Assembly (NCBI RefSeq): GCF_000426285.1
Contig: NZ_AUFB01000014.1
Span: 62,001 to 126,000, forward strand
Direction of reading: 5' to 3'
Source of the DNA: Rhizobium leucaenae USDA 9039
GTDB taxonomy: Bacteria; Pseudomonadota; Alphaproteobacteria; Rhizobiales; Rhizobiaceae
Length of the DNA stretch: 64,000 nucleotides
In this document: piece after piece, positions 42,828 to 52,013 of the stretch
Layout: every line of letters starts with the position of its first letter
Numbering within the stretch: the first letter of the stretch is position 1
The notes under the pieces: generated by a model
What the model was told of the DNA's origin: nothing
What the model saw: the letters and a program-made list of their open reading frames with translations, nothing else
Databases searched by the model: none
Made by a program: the position numbers and the translations under genes

Positions 42828-45800
42828 ATGACTACGAACAGCACCTCCGACGAGAAGAAGCGTTTCAATCTGTCGCGATGGGCAATCGCCCATCCGAGCA
42901 TCGCGCGCTTCCTATTTGCGTTGATTATCATCGCCGGCGCGTTCGGGCTCACGCATATGGGCCAGAAGGAAGATCCGGATTTCACATTCCGCGTCATGGT
43001 CGTGCAGACCATCTGGCCTGGCGCCTCGCTGCAGGACATGGAAGACCAGGTGGTCAACAAGATCGAGCGCAAGCTGCAGGAAACGCCGCATCTCGATTGG
43101 GTCAAATCCTATACCCGCGCCGGCTTTGCCATCACTACCGTTCAGATCAAGGGCGATACCAACACCGAACAGGTGAAGGATGCCTTCTATCAGGTGCGCA
43201 AGAAGGTCGGCGACATCGCCAATACGCTGCCGGCCGGCCTGCAGGGTCCCTATTTCAACGATGAGTTCGGCGATACTTTCATCACCCTGCATTCGATCAG
43301 TGGCGACGGCTATAGCTATCCTGAGTTGAAGAAATTCGCCATCCAGGCCCGCGACATGCTGCTTTCGACGCCAGGCGTCGAGAAGGCCGTGATCATCGGC
43401 GACCAGCCCGAGCAGATCTATATCGATGTTTCTTCCAAGGTGCTGGCCGAGCGCGGCCTGACGCTGACCGCCCTGCAGAACGCCATCGTCGGCCAGAACA
43501 AGGTCGATCCAGCCGGCTCCGTCGACACCAGCACGCGCTCCGTGCGGATCTCGGTCGAGGGTGACGTCAACAAGATCGAGGATATCAAGAATCTCCGGCT
43601 GACCGCCGGCGGCCAGGTAACGCGTCTCGGCGACATCGCGACGGTCAGCGCCGGGCTGCAGGATCCTTACACGGCCAAGTTCCTTTACAATGGTCACGAA
43701 AGTGTCCAGCTCGGCGTCGTCATGGCCAATGGCAACAAGGTGACCGACGTCGGCAAGGCGGTGGAAGAGACCTACAAGCGTTTCGAGGCGTCGCTGCCGG
43801 TCGGCGTGCAGGTCGATCAGATCTCCAACCAGCCGGAAGTGGTGACCGACGCGATCAGCGAGTTCATGCATGCGCTCGGCGAAGCGCTGGTGATCGTGCT
43901 GATCGTTTCCTTCCTGTCGATCGGCTGGCGCTCCGGCCTGGTGATCGCTATCGCCATTCCGCTGGTATTGGCGGCGACCTTCGCCATCATGTACGAGCTC
44001 GGCATCGACCTGCAGCGCATCTCGCTCGGCGCCCTCATCATTGCGCTCGGCCTCCTGGTCGACGATGCGATGATCGTGGTGGAGCTGATGGAGCGCAAGC
44101 TGGAGGAAGGGCTGGTCAAGCTCGATGCGGCGAGCTTCGCCTATTCCTCGACCGCCTTTCCGATGCTCACCGGCACGCTGATCACGACGGCGGGCTTCAT
44201 CCCGGTCGGCTTCGCGGCATCGACGGCCGGCGAATATGTCCGCACGCTTTTCTATGTCGTCGGTATCGCGCTGGTGATTTCCTGGTTCGTGGCGGTCTAC
44301 TTCACGCCTTGGCTCGGCTACATGATCCTGAAGCAGCGCCATCATGCCGGTGAGCACCACGACGTTTTCGACACGCGTTTTTACCGCCGCCTGCGGTCAT
44401 CGGTGAGCTGGGCAGTTCGCCATCGCGTCATCGTGCTGCTTCTCACCCTTACGACTTTCGTCGGCAGCCTGTGGTCCTTCCAGTTCATTCCGCAGAATTT
44501 CTTCCCGCAGTCTTCGCGTCCGGAAATTCTGGTTGATCTCTGGCTGCCCGAAGGCACCAGCATCAAGGAAGTCGAACGGCAGGCGCAGACGTTGCAAGCC
44601 CGCATGGCCGATGATCCCGACAAGCGGTTTATTGCGACCTATGTCGGCCAGGGCGCCCCGCGCTTCTTCCTGCCGCTCGACCAACAGCTCACCAACCCGA
44701 ACTATGCCCAGTTGCTGGTCATGGCCAAGGACGAGCCGGCGCGCGAGCGGCTGATCGTCAAGCTGCGCAGCATGCTTGCCGCCGACTTCCCCTCCGTCCG
44801 CGCCAAGGTCGACCGCCTGTTCCTGGGTCCGCCGACCGGCTGGCCGGTGCAACTGCGCGTCATGGGTCCGGACCGGCAGGAGGTTCGCCATATCGCCGAT
44901 CAGGTAAAACAACGCTTCATGCAGAACCCGCTGCTCGGCGCTATCCATGACGACTGGCTGGAGCCGGTGCCCGCCATGAAGCTGGTGATCGATCAGGACC
45001 GCGCCCGCGCACTCGGCGTCACTTCGCAGCGCATCCGACAGATGCTGCAGGCCTCGATGTCCGGCGTCACCCTCGACAATTATCGCGAGGGTGAGGAGAC
45101 CGTGGGCATCATCGCGCGGGAGCCGGAGGCCAGCCGTCACCTGCTGACGTCGGTCAACTCCATCTATATTCCGACCGACTCCGGCGGTTTCGTACCGCTG
45201 TCGCAGGTCGCAAAGGTCGAACCCGTGATGGAGCAGAGCATCGAGTGGCGCCGCGACCGTCTGCCGACCATCACCGTGCGGGCGACCTTGCCCGACAACG
45301 TGCAGTCGAATGACGTCACCGCCAAACTCTACAACGACATGGCCGATCTTCGGAACAGCCTGCCGGCGGGCTATAAGATCGAGATCCAGGGCGGTGCCGA
45401 AGACAGCGCCGAAAGCCAGGCCTCGATCGCTGCCAAGGCGCCGATCATGCTGGTCGTCATCGTTGTGCTGCTGATGGCGCAGCTCCAGCATTTCGGCAAG
45501 GCAATGCTGGTGCTTGCCACCGGTCCGCTCGGCATCATCGGTGCGGCCGGTGCCCTCTTGATCAGTGGCGCACCGTTCGGCTTCGTGGCTATCCTCGGCG
45601 TCATCGCGCTGCTCGGCATCATCATCCGCAACTCGATTATCCTCGTCGACCAGATCGACCAGGATATCGCGGCGGGCATGGACCGGAAGGAGGCGATCAT
45701 CGGCTCGGCCGTCCGCCGTTTCCGGCCGATCATGCTGACGGCGTTGACGGCGGTGCTGGCGCTGATCCCGATCTCGCGCGGCGTTTTCTGGGGCCCGCTT

Positions 45801-45977
45801 GCCTACGCCATGATGGGCGGCATCCTGGTTGCCACAGTGCTGACGATCTTCGTGCTGCCGGCCGGCTACGCACTCTTCTTCGGCCGCGAGCCGAAGAAGA
45901 AGGGAGAGCCGCCAGTCGAGGAACAGCAGAACAACGACGAAATGCATCATTTGCCACCGGCTATGGCAGCGGAATAA
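42828..45977 (+). CDS. RND family efflux permease (AcrB/MexB-like superfamily)
   Basis: Inner-membrane proton-driven pump of 1049 residues. The two halves each show a large periplasmic domain and a helix bundle: TM1 near 25, TM2-6 about 340-480, then TM7 near 535 and TM8-12 about 875-1020. The charged relay is seen in GLLVDDAMIVVELME (about 404-418). Near the C-terminus is the RRFRPIMLTALTAVLALIP segment. It follows the adaptor by 20 bp. No outer-membrane factor gene is nearby. Substrates are unknown. Confidence 0.94.
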   Translation: MTTNSTSDEKKRFNLSRWAIAHPSIARFLFALIIIAGAFGLTHMGQKEDPDFTFRVMVVQTIWPGASLQDMEDQVVNKIERKLQETPHLDWVKSYTRAGFAITTVQIKGDTNTEQVKDAFYQVRKKVGDIANTLPAGLQGPYFNDEFGDTFITLHSISGDGYSYPELKKFAIQARDMLLSTPGVEKAVIIGDQPEQIYIDVSSKVLAERGLTLTALQNAIVGQNKVDPAGSVDTSTRSVRISVEGDVNKIEDIKNLRLTAGGQVTRLGDIATVSAGLQDPYTAKFLYNGHESVQLGVVMANGNKVTDVGKAVEETYKRFEASLPVGVQVDQISNQPEVVTDAISEFMHALGEALVIVLIVSFLSIGWRSGLVIAIAIPLVLAATFAIMYELGIDLQRISLGALIIALGLLVDDAMIVVELMERKLEEGLVKLDAASFAYSSTAFPMLTGTLITTAGFIPVGFAASTAGEYVRTLFYVVGIALVISWFVAVYFTPWLGYMILKQRHHAGEHHDVFDTRFYRRLRSSVSWAVRHRVIVLLLTLTTFVGSLWSFQFIPQNFFPQSSRPEILVDLWLPEGTSIKEVERQAQTLQARMADDPDKRFIATYVGQGAPRFFLPLDQQLTNPNYAQLLVMAKDEPARERLIVKLRSMLAADFPSVRAKVDRLFLGPPTGWPVQLRVMGPDRQEVRHIADQVKQRFMQNPLLGAIHDDWLEPVPAMKLVIDQDRARALGVTSQRIRQMLQASMSGVTLDNYREGEETVGIIAREPEASRHLLTSVNSIYIPTDSGGFVPLSQVAKVEPVMEQSIEWRRDRLPTITVRATLPDNVQSNDVTAKLYNDMADLRNSLPAGYKIEIQGGAEDSAESQASIAAKAPIMLVVIVVLLMAQLQHFGKAMLVLATGPLGIIGAAGALLISGAPFGFVAILGVIALLGIIIRNSIILVDQIDQDIAAGMDRKEAIIGSAVRRFRPIMLTALTAVLALIPISRGVFWGPLAYAMMGGILVATVLTIFVLPAGYALFFGREPKKKGEPPVEEQQNNDEMHHLPPAMAAE

Positions 45978-46000
45978 AAAGCGCGGGCAAAGCGTGAAAG

Positions 46001-46029
46001 GGGTCTCGGCCTGTGCCGAGGCCCTTTTT
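46001..46029 (+). terminator. Rho-independent terminator after the RND genes
   Basis: GGG-T-CTCGGC pairs with GCCGAG-G-CCC (46001-46024) around a CTGT loop, followed by TTTTTGTTTT. Strong and correctly oriented for the plus strand. Confidence 0.9.
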
Positions 46030-46033
46030 GTTT

Positions 46034-46849
46034 TCAGCGGTGTCGTTCGTAGGTCTGCGTCAGGATCGTGTACTCGCCCCCCGCGATCTTGAGAACTGTC
46101 AGGCTTCCACCCATGGCGGCGGCGGTGTCGATACCGATGCGACGATTGCCAAAGACGGGCTGCGAAACCGGCGTATGGCCATGGACCACCAGCATCGGCA
46201 GTTGCGGGCCTTCGGAGAGGAAGGGGTCGCGGATCCAGATCAGGTCCTCGTCGGTCTGCTGGTCGAGCGGTATGGCAGGCCGGATGCCGGCATGGACGAA
46301 GAGGAGGGGGCCGAAGGTGATGGCAATCGGCAGGGAGCGCAGCAGTTCAATATGCGCCGGCGGGATGGCCTTCAGCACGGTTTCGCAGAGTTCTTCGATG
46401 CTCCTGCCTTCTTCGAGCAGCAGATATTCCGCGTCGACGCCATAGGAGGCGAGCGTCTGCAGGGCGCCGAACTCGAGCCAATGGCTGTTGGCGCGCGGAT
46501 CCTCCAGGAATTTCAGGAAGACATCATCGTGATTGCCGCAAAGGATGTAGCGGTCAAAGCCCGCAGGCGGCGGCTCGCATAGATGTTGCAGCACCTCGTT
46601 CGATCGCGGACCACGATCGACATAGTCGCCGAGGAACATCAGGAGTTTGCGGCCGGGACTCGTGCCGGCATCCGCGACGACGCACCTTTCCGCTTCCATC
46701 AAAGCGTCGTAGCAGCCATGGATGTCGCTCAGCGCATAGATGGCCGTGTAGCCTTCCGCTGTCAGATCGATGCGGGCTCGCGGCTCCGTGGGTTTCGCCG
46801 CTCTCCTGCCGAAAAGTTGATCGATGAGTCCGGTCATGGACATCCGCAT
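46034..46849 (-). CDS. PPP-type metallophosphoesterase (serine/threonine phosphatase-like)
   Basis: A 271-residue phosphatase with the PPP signature motifs in order: SDIHGCYDAL (about 41-50), GDYVDRGPRS (about 74-83), CGNHDDVFL (about 103-111), the late His in FVHAGIRP and GHTP near 224. Bacterial relatives act on phosphoproteins or on diadenosine tetraphosphate. It ends four bases from the RND terminator and forms its own transcription unit. Confidence 0.9.
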   Translation of the reverse strand: MRMSMTGLIDQLFGRRAAKPTEPRARIDLTAEGYTAIYALSDIHGCYDALMEAERCVVADAGTSPGRKLLMFLGDYVDRGPRSNEVLQHLCEPPPAGFDRYILCGNHDDVFLKFLEDPRANSHWLEFGALQTLASYGVDAEYLLLEEGRSIEELCETVLKAIPPAHIELLRSLPIAITFGPLLFVHAGIRPAIPLDQQTDEDLIWIRDPFLSEGPQLPMLVVHGHTPVSQPVFGNRRIGIDTAAAMGGSLTVLKIAGGEYTILTQTYERHR

Positions 46850-47054
46850 ACCGCCTGTACAACGGCATAATCTTTTGAAAATATTTCAAGAAACCCGCTT
46901 TTGGCGAGCCTATATCGGACGGTATTCCAAGCATCGACTTGTCGCAAGTCTTAGGGGCACCGGCATTGGTCTGAACCGATGAAATTACAGGGAATTTCAG
47001 CATCGTCTTCGGGAGATTGCTTGCTTGGCGCAGCCTCCCGAATGGTTAAGATGT

Positions 47055-47132
47055 TCAGCCGCGATAGACGGCTTCGAGGCCGGCGATATCGAATTTGATC
47101 AACGCCGGCGCGTTACGGAAATTTTCTCGAAC
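47055..47132 (-). pseudogene. C-terminal remnant of an unidentified gene
   Basis: A 25-residue open stretch ends FRNAPALIKFDIAGLEAVYRG-stop and is preceded at once by an in-frame stop. The coding look (codon bias, sensible residue mix) without a start suggests the tail of a decayed gene. The parent family is not recognised. It lies in the 377-bp gap between the phosphatase and pdxA2. Confidence 0.35.
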
Positions 47133-47144
47133 TCATGCCGGCTG

Positions 47145-47226
47145 CTATACCAGGCGGCCGCCACCATCGATGTGCAATACCTCTCCCGTGACTCTTTGGC
47201 GAGACACCGGTGGTGCCTTGAGAGTT
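47145..47226 (-). pseudogene. C-terminal remnant of a short-chain dehydrogenase behind pdxA2
   Basis: The frame reads RVTGEVLHIDGGGRLV-stop, the standard SDR ending (ITGxxxxVDGG). No catalytic or nucleotide-binding part precedes it: the frame runs straight back into the pdxA2 stop region. A deletion has removed the rest. It is on the same strand as pdxA2 and the kinase, so an SDR was probably once part of that operon. Confidence 0.6.
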
Positions 47227-48243
47227 CTAGCGCCCGGCCGCGAGTCTTTCGGCGAACTCGATCGCCTCGATCAGGCTGCGCTCATTGGCGATGCCCTTGC
47301 CGGCGATGTCGAAGGCGGTGCCATGGTCGACGGAGGTGCGGACGATTGGGAGGCCGAGGGTGATGTTGACGCCGGAGAGGTCCATCCACTTGCCCGTTGC
47401 CGGATCGATTTCGAAGCCGAGCAGCTTGACGGGGATATGCCCTTGATCGTGATACATGGCGACGACGGCGTCATATTGGCCGGCGCGCAGCTTGACGAAG
47501 ACGGTGTCGCCGGGGACAGGGCCGATGATATCGAGACCGTCTTCGACCGCCTTGGCGATCGTTGGTGCGGAAATGTCGATATCCTGCCGGCCGAAGAGGC
47601 CGCCTTCACCGGCATGCGGATTGAGCGCTGCGACCGCAATCTTCGGTCTGGCGATGCCGAGGCGCTGGAGCGCCTTGTCGGTCAAGTCGATGACGAGGCG
47701 CAGCCGCTCCGGCGTCAGGCGCTTCGGCACATCCTCCAGCGCGACATGGGTGGTGACGTGGCTGACGCGCATGTTGCCATGAGCGAGCATCATGACCGAG
47801 CCGCGGGCGCCTGTGAGTTCGGCGAGCAGTTCGGTATGGCCGGCATAGTGGAAGCCGGCCTTGTTCAGCGCTTCCTTGTTGAGCGGCGCAGTGACGATGC
47901 CGCCGACCTTTCCGGTCATGGCGAGCTGAACGCCCTTCTCGATCGCCTTGAAAGCCATGCGGCCGCCATCGGCGGAAAGCCGGCCAGGCTGGATCGGCTC
48001 TCCCTCCGCATCGGCCTGAATGAAGCAGAGGTTCGGCCAGTCGCCGTCCATCCGCGCCTCAGGGATTTCGATGTCGAGGCCGAGCTGCCGTTCGGCGAGC
48101 CGCAGGGCCGGGCCGCTGCCGATGATTGTAAGTTTAAGCTTACCTTCGGCAAGCCTGTCCTTCAAGCGGGCGGCGGCCTTGACGATGATTTCCGGGCCGA
48201 TGCCGGCGGGATCGCCCATGGTGATCGCCAGGTGCCGCGTCAT
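47227..48243 (-). CDS. pdxA2: 4-hydroxythreonine-4-phosphate dehydrogenase family protein, PdxA2 type
   Basis: A 338-residue metal- and NAD-dependent dehydrogenase. The metal-binding histidines are seen in HYAGHTELL (near 140), LNPHAGEGG (about 207) and YHDQGHIPVKLLGF (about 262). The pairing with a four-carbon acid sugar kinase (4-bp overlap) matches the PdxA2 group, which oxidises and decarboxylates 4-phospho-D-threonate or erythronate to dihydroxyacetone phosphate, rather than vitamin B6 synthesis. It follows GGAGGAG. Confidence 0.88.
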   Translation of the reverse strand: MTRHLAITMGDPAGIGPEIIVKAAARLKDRLAEGKLKLTIIGSGPALRLAERQLGLDIEIPEARMDGDWPNLCFIQADAEGEPIQPGRLSADGGRMAFKAIEKGVQLAMTGKVGGIVTAPLNKEALNKAGFHYAGHTELLAELTGARGSVMMLAHGNMRVSHVTTHVALEDVPKRLTPERLRLVIDLTDKALQRLGIARPKIAVAALNPHAGEGGLFGRQDIDISAPTIAKAVEDGLDIIGPVPGDTVFVKLRAGQYDAVVAMYHDQGHIPVKLLGFEIDPATGKWMDLSGVNITLGLPIVRTSVDHGTAFDIAGKGIANERSLIEAIEFAERLAAGR

Positions 48244-49436
48244 GGTTCTTCTCCTCCGGCAATCAGTGCGTTTTCACTTAGGAGATCGCGCCACAGGGTA
48301 GGGCCTCCAAATGCGCCGGACTTGGAGATCACCGTCGTGCCTTGCCAGGGGCCGCCGACCATGGTGGAGCGGGGCAGGCCGGGTGCAGCCTGGCCGGTGA
48401 GGCTGAGGGCTGCGACATCGAGTGCCGCGCAAAGATTTCGCAACGTTTCGCCGCCGGCGACAATCAATGTGGCCGGCGCCGGCAGAGCCTTGGCGATGCG
48501 GCCGAAGCTCGCCGCAATGCGCTTTGCCGCATCGTCGCGTTCGAGCCCTGCCGGCAGATCGAGGCTGACCATGGCAACGCCGCTTTGCTGGATTTGTCTG
48601 TCGACGGCTTCGGCGTCCGCGCCTTCCGAAAGCTTCAGCCAATTGGGGCCGCAGGCCTGGAGCTGCGCCAGCGTGATCGGCTGATCCGAGCCGAACAGGC
48701 CAAGCACCGGCCTTTGCAGCCTGCGCGAGACGGGAACCACGGGCCGCAACGGCCGCCCTTCGCCCGCATCTTTTGCGGGATGAGAGCCATGATGCGTCGC
48801 CAAATCGATATTGCGCGCCAGGGCTCGCGCCAGTCCGCCGGTGCCGCTCCAAAGGACCGGTCCCTGTAGCTCAGAGGAGACCCATGCGATGACGGCGTCG
48901 AGATCCTCATCCGAATGGGCATCGAAAACATGGATGCCATCCGGAATGGGTGTTCCGGCATCGACATGGTGGTGACTGAGGACCGTGTTGAAGGCCGGCA
49001 GGCCCTCCGCTCTCAGTTGAGCGACGAGATCGCCGCTGATATCGCGCCACGCGTCCTTACCGGCAAACAGCACCTGCCGGCCGCCCCGCGTGTGCCGGCC
49101 GTGATGCGGAAAGGCCGGCGCCAGGATGCAATGCCGCCAGTGGCCGAGCCGAAAGCAAGCCGCAAGCTCCGCCGCCCAAGGCCCGCGAAACAGGCTATCC
49201 ACCTTCTTGAAGGCAAGATCGGCCCCCTCCAACACCGGCGCGATGCTGCCGACGATGTCAGCCGCTTCGGCTGCCGATTTTTCGCGGGTGCCGCTATCGA
49301 TGGCAAGGCAATCCGGCAGGCTTGCCGGAAGCGCATCTTCCCGCTGCACCTCGATCGGCCCATAGACGCCGACGAATTCAACCGCCGTGTCGAGCGCGCC
49401 GGTCAGATCATCAGCGATGAGGCGGAGGGTGGGCAT
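48240..49436 (-). CDS. Four-carbon acid sugar kinase family protein (DtnK/OtnK type)
   Basis: A 398-residue kinase of the former DUF1537 family. The N-terminal domain opens LRLIADDLTGALDTAVEF (about 4-21), with Asp residues that bind substrate. KKVDSLFRGPWAAEL follows (about 97-111), and the C-terminal nucleotide-binding domain has LIVAGGETLRNLC (about 328) and GGPWQGTTVISKSGAFG. It phosphorylates a C4 sugar acid such as D-threonate for the next enzyme. No dedicated transporter or dehydrogenase is intact nearby. Confidence 0.88.
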   Translation of the reverse strand: MPTLRLIADDLTGALDTAVEFVGVYGPIEVQREDALPASLPDCLAIDSGTREKSAAEAADIVGSIAPVLEGADLAFKKVDSLFRGPWAAELAACFRLGHWRHCILAPAFPHHGRHTRGGRQVLFAGKDAWRDISGDLVAQLRAEGLPAFNTVLSHHHVDAGTPIPDGIHVFDAHSDEDLDAVIAWVSSELQGPVLWSGTGGLARALARNIDLATHHGSHPAKDAGEGRPLRPVVPVSRRLQRPVLGLFGSDQPITLAQLQACGPNWLKLSEGADAEAVDRQIQQSGVAMVSLDLPAGLERDDAAKRIAASFGRIAKALPAPATLIVAGGETLRNLCAALDVAALSLTGQAAPGLPRSTMVGGPWQGTTVISKSGAFGGPTLWRDLLSENALIAGGEEP

Positions 49437-49681
49437 GAACTTAAGAAGCCTTCAGAGGGCCTTGCGGGTATCGGATATGGACATGGAAGCCAGGCCTTAC
49501 GGCTGTTCGGACAGCACGCAGTCTTCAGCCTTCCACCAGGGCTTGTCAACGGGTTGCTTTGTCACCGTATCATTGATCCGGGCCGCGACATCGGCCGCGT
49601 TTACTTGGTTGCGCATGTGCGGCTATGCTTGTGCATCGACGATGGGGCCTGAGTTGTTCCCATCGCCTCAAGGAGAACAGA

Positions 49682-50029
49682 GTGAGCTACGATTTCCATG
49701 TGGGCCAGAAGGTCGTCTGCATCAATGACACGTTCAAGCATGTCAGCATCGACCAATTGATCCGCAAGGGAACGATCTACACGATCCGCTGGGTCGGCGA
49801 ATACACGCATTATGTCGACGGCACCTTCATCGGCGTGAAGCTTGAAGAGATCCACCGCGGCAACGACGACGGCCCCGAAGGCTACGGCGCCGCCGACATG
49901 CCCTACCGCGCCACCCGCTTCCGCCCGCTGGTGGAGGACAAGATTGCGTCGCTCAGAAAGCTGCTGGCGCCGACGCCGGATGCTCCGGTGGAGAAGGGGA
50001 AGAAGGTTAGGAAGACGGAGAAGGTTTGA
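49682..50029 (+). CDS. Conserved hypothetical protein
   Basis: A 115-residue protein with no assigned function. The N-terminal YDFHVGQKVVCINDTFKH, then LIRKGTIYTIRWVGEY, looks like a small beta-barrel of the SH3/KOW sort. The C-terminus is Lys-rich. The GTG start follows a strong AAGGAG. The good ribosome site and codon usage support a real gene. It sits between the C4 acid kinase and the low-GC DUF2971 stretch. Confidence 0.75.
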   Translation: MSYDFHVGQKVVCINDTFKHVSIDQLIRKGTIYTIRWVGEYTHYVDGTFIGVKLEEIHRGNDDGPEGYGAADMPYRATRFRPLVEDKIASLRKLLAPTPDAPVEKGKKVRKTEKV

Positions 50030-50287
50030 GGGGGTAGGCGACGGCAGACAGCGCTATAGTCCCGATACCTGGCGACTCGCGTCTGAGTGTCGCTACCGCT
50101 TCGTTGTGACGAATAATCCGACAAAGCAGTGTCGAAGGCAGAATAGGCCTTCACGTCAGCAGTTCTAAGTAGCATCAAATTGACGTAGACCGCCCTTAGC
50201 ACAAATTGCCGTTGAGGGAAAAAGGCATATTCACTTTCAATTAAACCGAGCATAAGTTTTGCGAGAGTTCTATTTGACGCGTGACCT

Positions 50288-51127
50288 ATGGCCTATTACG
50301 AATATCGACCATCATCTACCTTGTTTCATTATTGTTCGGCAGCTGGGTTTGAAGGCATTACTGCCAACGGATCAATCTGGTTATCCGACCTTCAGTTCGC
50401 AAACGATCCGAGAGAGCTACAACTCGTCCAGATTGTGGATCGAGTGATGATGGAGCTTATCCGAGAGGAAAAGTCGAGCGAGGTTCGCACAGCGTATGCG
50501 CGCATGAAAGTGCAGCTCAAGACTCTAAGAGAGCGGTTATGGATGTATTCATTCAGTTTATCATTAAAAGACGATCGACTGCCCATGTGGCAGGAATACA
50601 CCGACCGGGGCAGAGGCTTTTGTATAGGGTTCAGGCCCACCGCATTTGATGACATGTCATTGCGAGTGCAACGTGTAAGATATGTAAAGCCGGAGCGGCT
50701 AAGCACTCTGCATGCCGCTATAGCCGAGATCGCAGCGCCGCTTGTTGGTCGCAAGGATGATTTCATAGAATTGATAGGACCAGTGACCGCTTTGTTAAGC
50801 TTGGTAACGGCAACGAAGGACGATACTTGGGGACATGAGGATGAAGTCCGACTAATCTTCTCAAGCATGTCTCGCCCATCGTTGGATGGCAAAGTGAATA
50901 TCCCCGTAGCTATGCTACGCGACGGCACCGAGATTTCCGCAAAAGATCCTTTGTTTCGTATTCGAAATGATATTCAAGTGCCATACTTTAATATGAAGTT
51001 TGGACGGTACCGATCTGAGCAATGGCATCCCAGCGGTGCGATTGCGAGTGTGCTTATCGGACCAACAACCCTCGATCAGTTGACGATGTTTCTGACGAAT
51101 TGTGCTCAAAGGGATATCGGGATGTGA
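50288..51127 (+). CDS. DUF2971 domain-containing protein
   Basis: A 279-residue protein. Recognisable DUF2971 features are the opening LFHYCSAAGFEGITANGSIWLSDLQFANDPREL (about 12-44), MYSFSLSLKDDRLPMWQEY (about 80-98) with GFCIGF behind it, and WGHEDEVRLIF (about 181-191). The family is of unknown function and is common on mobile DNA. Base composition and codon use are clearly more AT-rich than the neighbours, and no ribosome site is evident. It is probably acquired DNA, lying on the 3' side of tRNA-Thr. Confidence 0.82.
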   Translation: MAYYEYRPSSTLFHYCSAAGFEGITANGSIWLSDLQFANDPRELQLVQIVDRVMMELIREEKSSEVRTAYARMKVQLKTLRERLWMYSFSLSLKDDRLPMWQEYTDRGRGFCIGFRPTAFDDMSLRVQRVRYVKPERLSTLHAAIAEIAAPLVGRKDDFIELIGPVTALLSLVTATKDDTWGHEDEVRLIFSSMSRPSLDGKVNIPVAMLRDGTEISAKDPLFRIRNDIQVPYFNMKFGRYRSEQWHPSGAIASVLIGPTTLDQLTMFLTNCAQRDIGM

Positions 51128-51373
51128 CCGTCACGCGGTCTCGCTGCTCGTTTAGACCGTGACCCCAAGCATTCCGGTCAAGCTCTGACTCGCCCTCGGC
51201 GGGCTACCAAAAGTGCTAAAAAGCCGAACTAGATTGATAAGGCGAATGCGTGGGCCAAAATTAGGAATGATAGCCCACGGCAAGGGATACGCTAATGCAA
51301 CGTTTACGCGGCCGAGCGAAATATTTGCTGCCACGGATGTGTTCTGGACCTTTGGTGAACTGATCAGGAAAAC

Positions 51374-51448
51374 TGGTGCTGCTAGAGAGATTTGAACTCT
51401 CGGCCTCTCCCTTACCAAGGGAGTGCTCTACCCCTGAGCTATAGCAGC
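51374..51448 (-). tRNA. tRNA-Thr (anticodon GGT)
   Basis: The complement folds as a complete tRNA: acceptor GCTGCTA/TAGCAGC, D-arm GCTC/GAGC, anticodon stem CTCCC/GGGAG with loop TTGGTAA (GGT reads ACC/ACU), T-arm GAGAG/CTCTC with TTCAAAT, and an encoded CCA. The DNA following its 3' end (lower coordinates) holds the AT-rich DUF2971 stretch. Confidence 0.97.
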
Positions 51449-51602
51449 AAACCGTGGCGCGTTGGGTGCGCCGTATTGGGCGAGGCGGCTATTGCCATAG
51501 CTGAGAGGTAAGTGCAAGCCGCAAATTTCAAGTTCGGTGAAAGATCGCTGGAAAAATTAGGTCGGTCTTTTGAAGGCTGGGGATTTCGGCTATGGGAAGG
51601 GG

Positions 51603-51875
51603 ATGTGTGCGGATAAGACGAAAACTGGTGATGAGCAGCGCTTGCAAGGCGGTTTGACGGCCGGCGAGGCGGGGGAAGGTGCGGGCGCGAAGGTGAATAT
51701 CGAGGCGGAGCGGCGCCGCGAGCGGGCGGCTCAGAAGCTGCGGGAAAATCTTGCCCGCCGCAAACAGCAGGTTCGGGCGCGCCGCGCAGGCCAGGCGGAC
51801 GAGACGGATGGGCTTCCCGCTGCAAATTCCACCGATGCGAAAGATACCGCCGCAAAAATGGACGAATCGTCATGA
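51603..51875 (+). CDS. Small charged hypothetical protein upstream of murA
   Basis: A 90-residue hydrophilic protein with a basic helical centre, VNIEAERRRERAAQKLREN then LARRKQQVRARRAGQAD, and disordered ends. GGAAGGGG lies directly before the ATG at 51603; an in-frame ATG 33 bases earlier lacks a site. It lies 138 bp before murA. I associate similar small proteins with this place in rhizobia, but no function is known. Confidence 0.65.
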   Translation: MCADKTKTGDEQRLQGGLTAGEAGEGAGAKVNIEAERRRERAAQKLRENLARRKQQVRARRAGQADETDGLPAANSTDAKDTAAKMDESS

Positions 51876-52013
51876 TTTGATGTTGGCCATCATCAAACAG
51901 CATCAAACGAATTGAAGCCTTAAACTATTTCGTCTAAACAGCGCTTTCTCCCCATACGCGTAGAATTTCGCGCACGGAACTTCAGGAAAGGCGGGCCTCG
52001 CCCGTAGTCATAT

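Noticed and set aside
42912..45950. Two long minus-strand frames opposite the RND permease
   Set aside because: The RND permease is intact and full length; the products are low-complexity, rich in His, Asp and Arg, as antisense shadows are.
50030..50287. Search for a second copy of the tRNA-Thr 3' end (attachment repeat)
   Set aside because: No match to the tRNA 3' sequence was seen in the segment, so no attachment site is claimed.
51213..51395. Plus-strand frame of 60 codons between DUF2971 and tRNA-Thr
   Set aside because: It runs into the tRNA gene, has no ribosome site and shows no recognisable domain.
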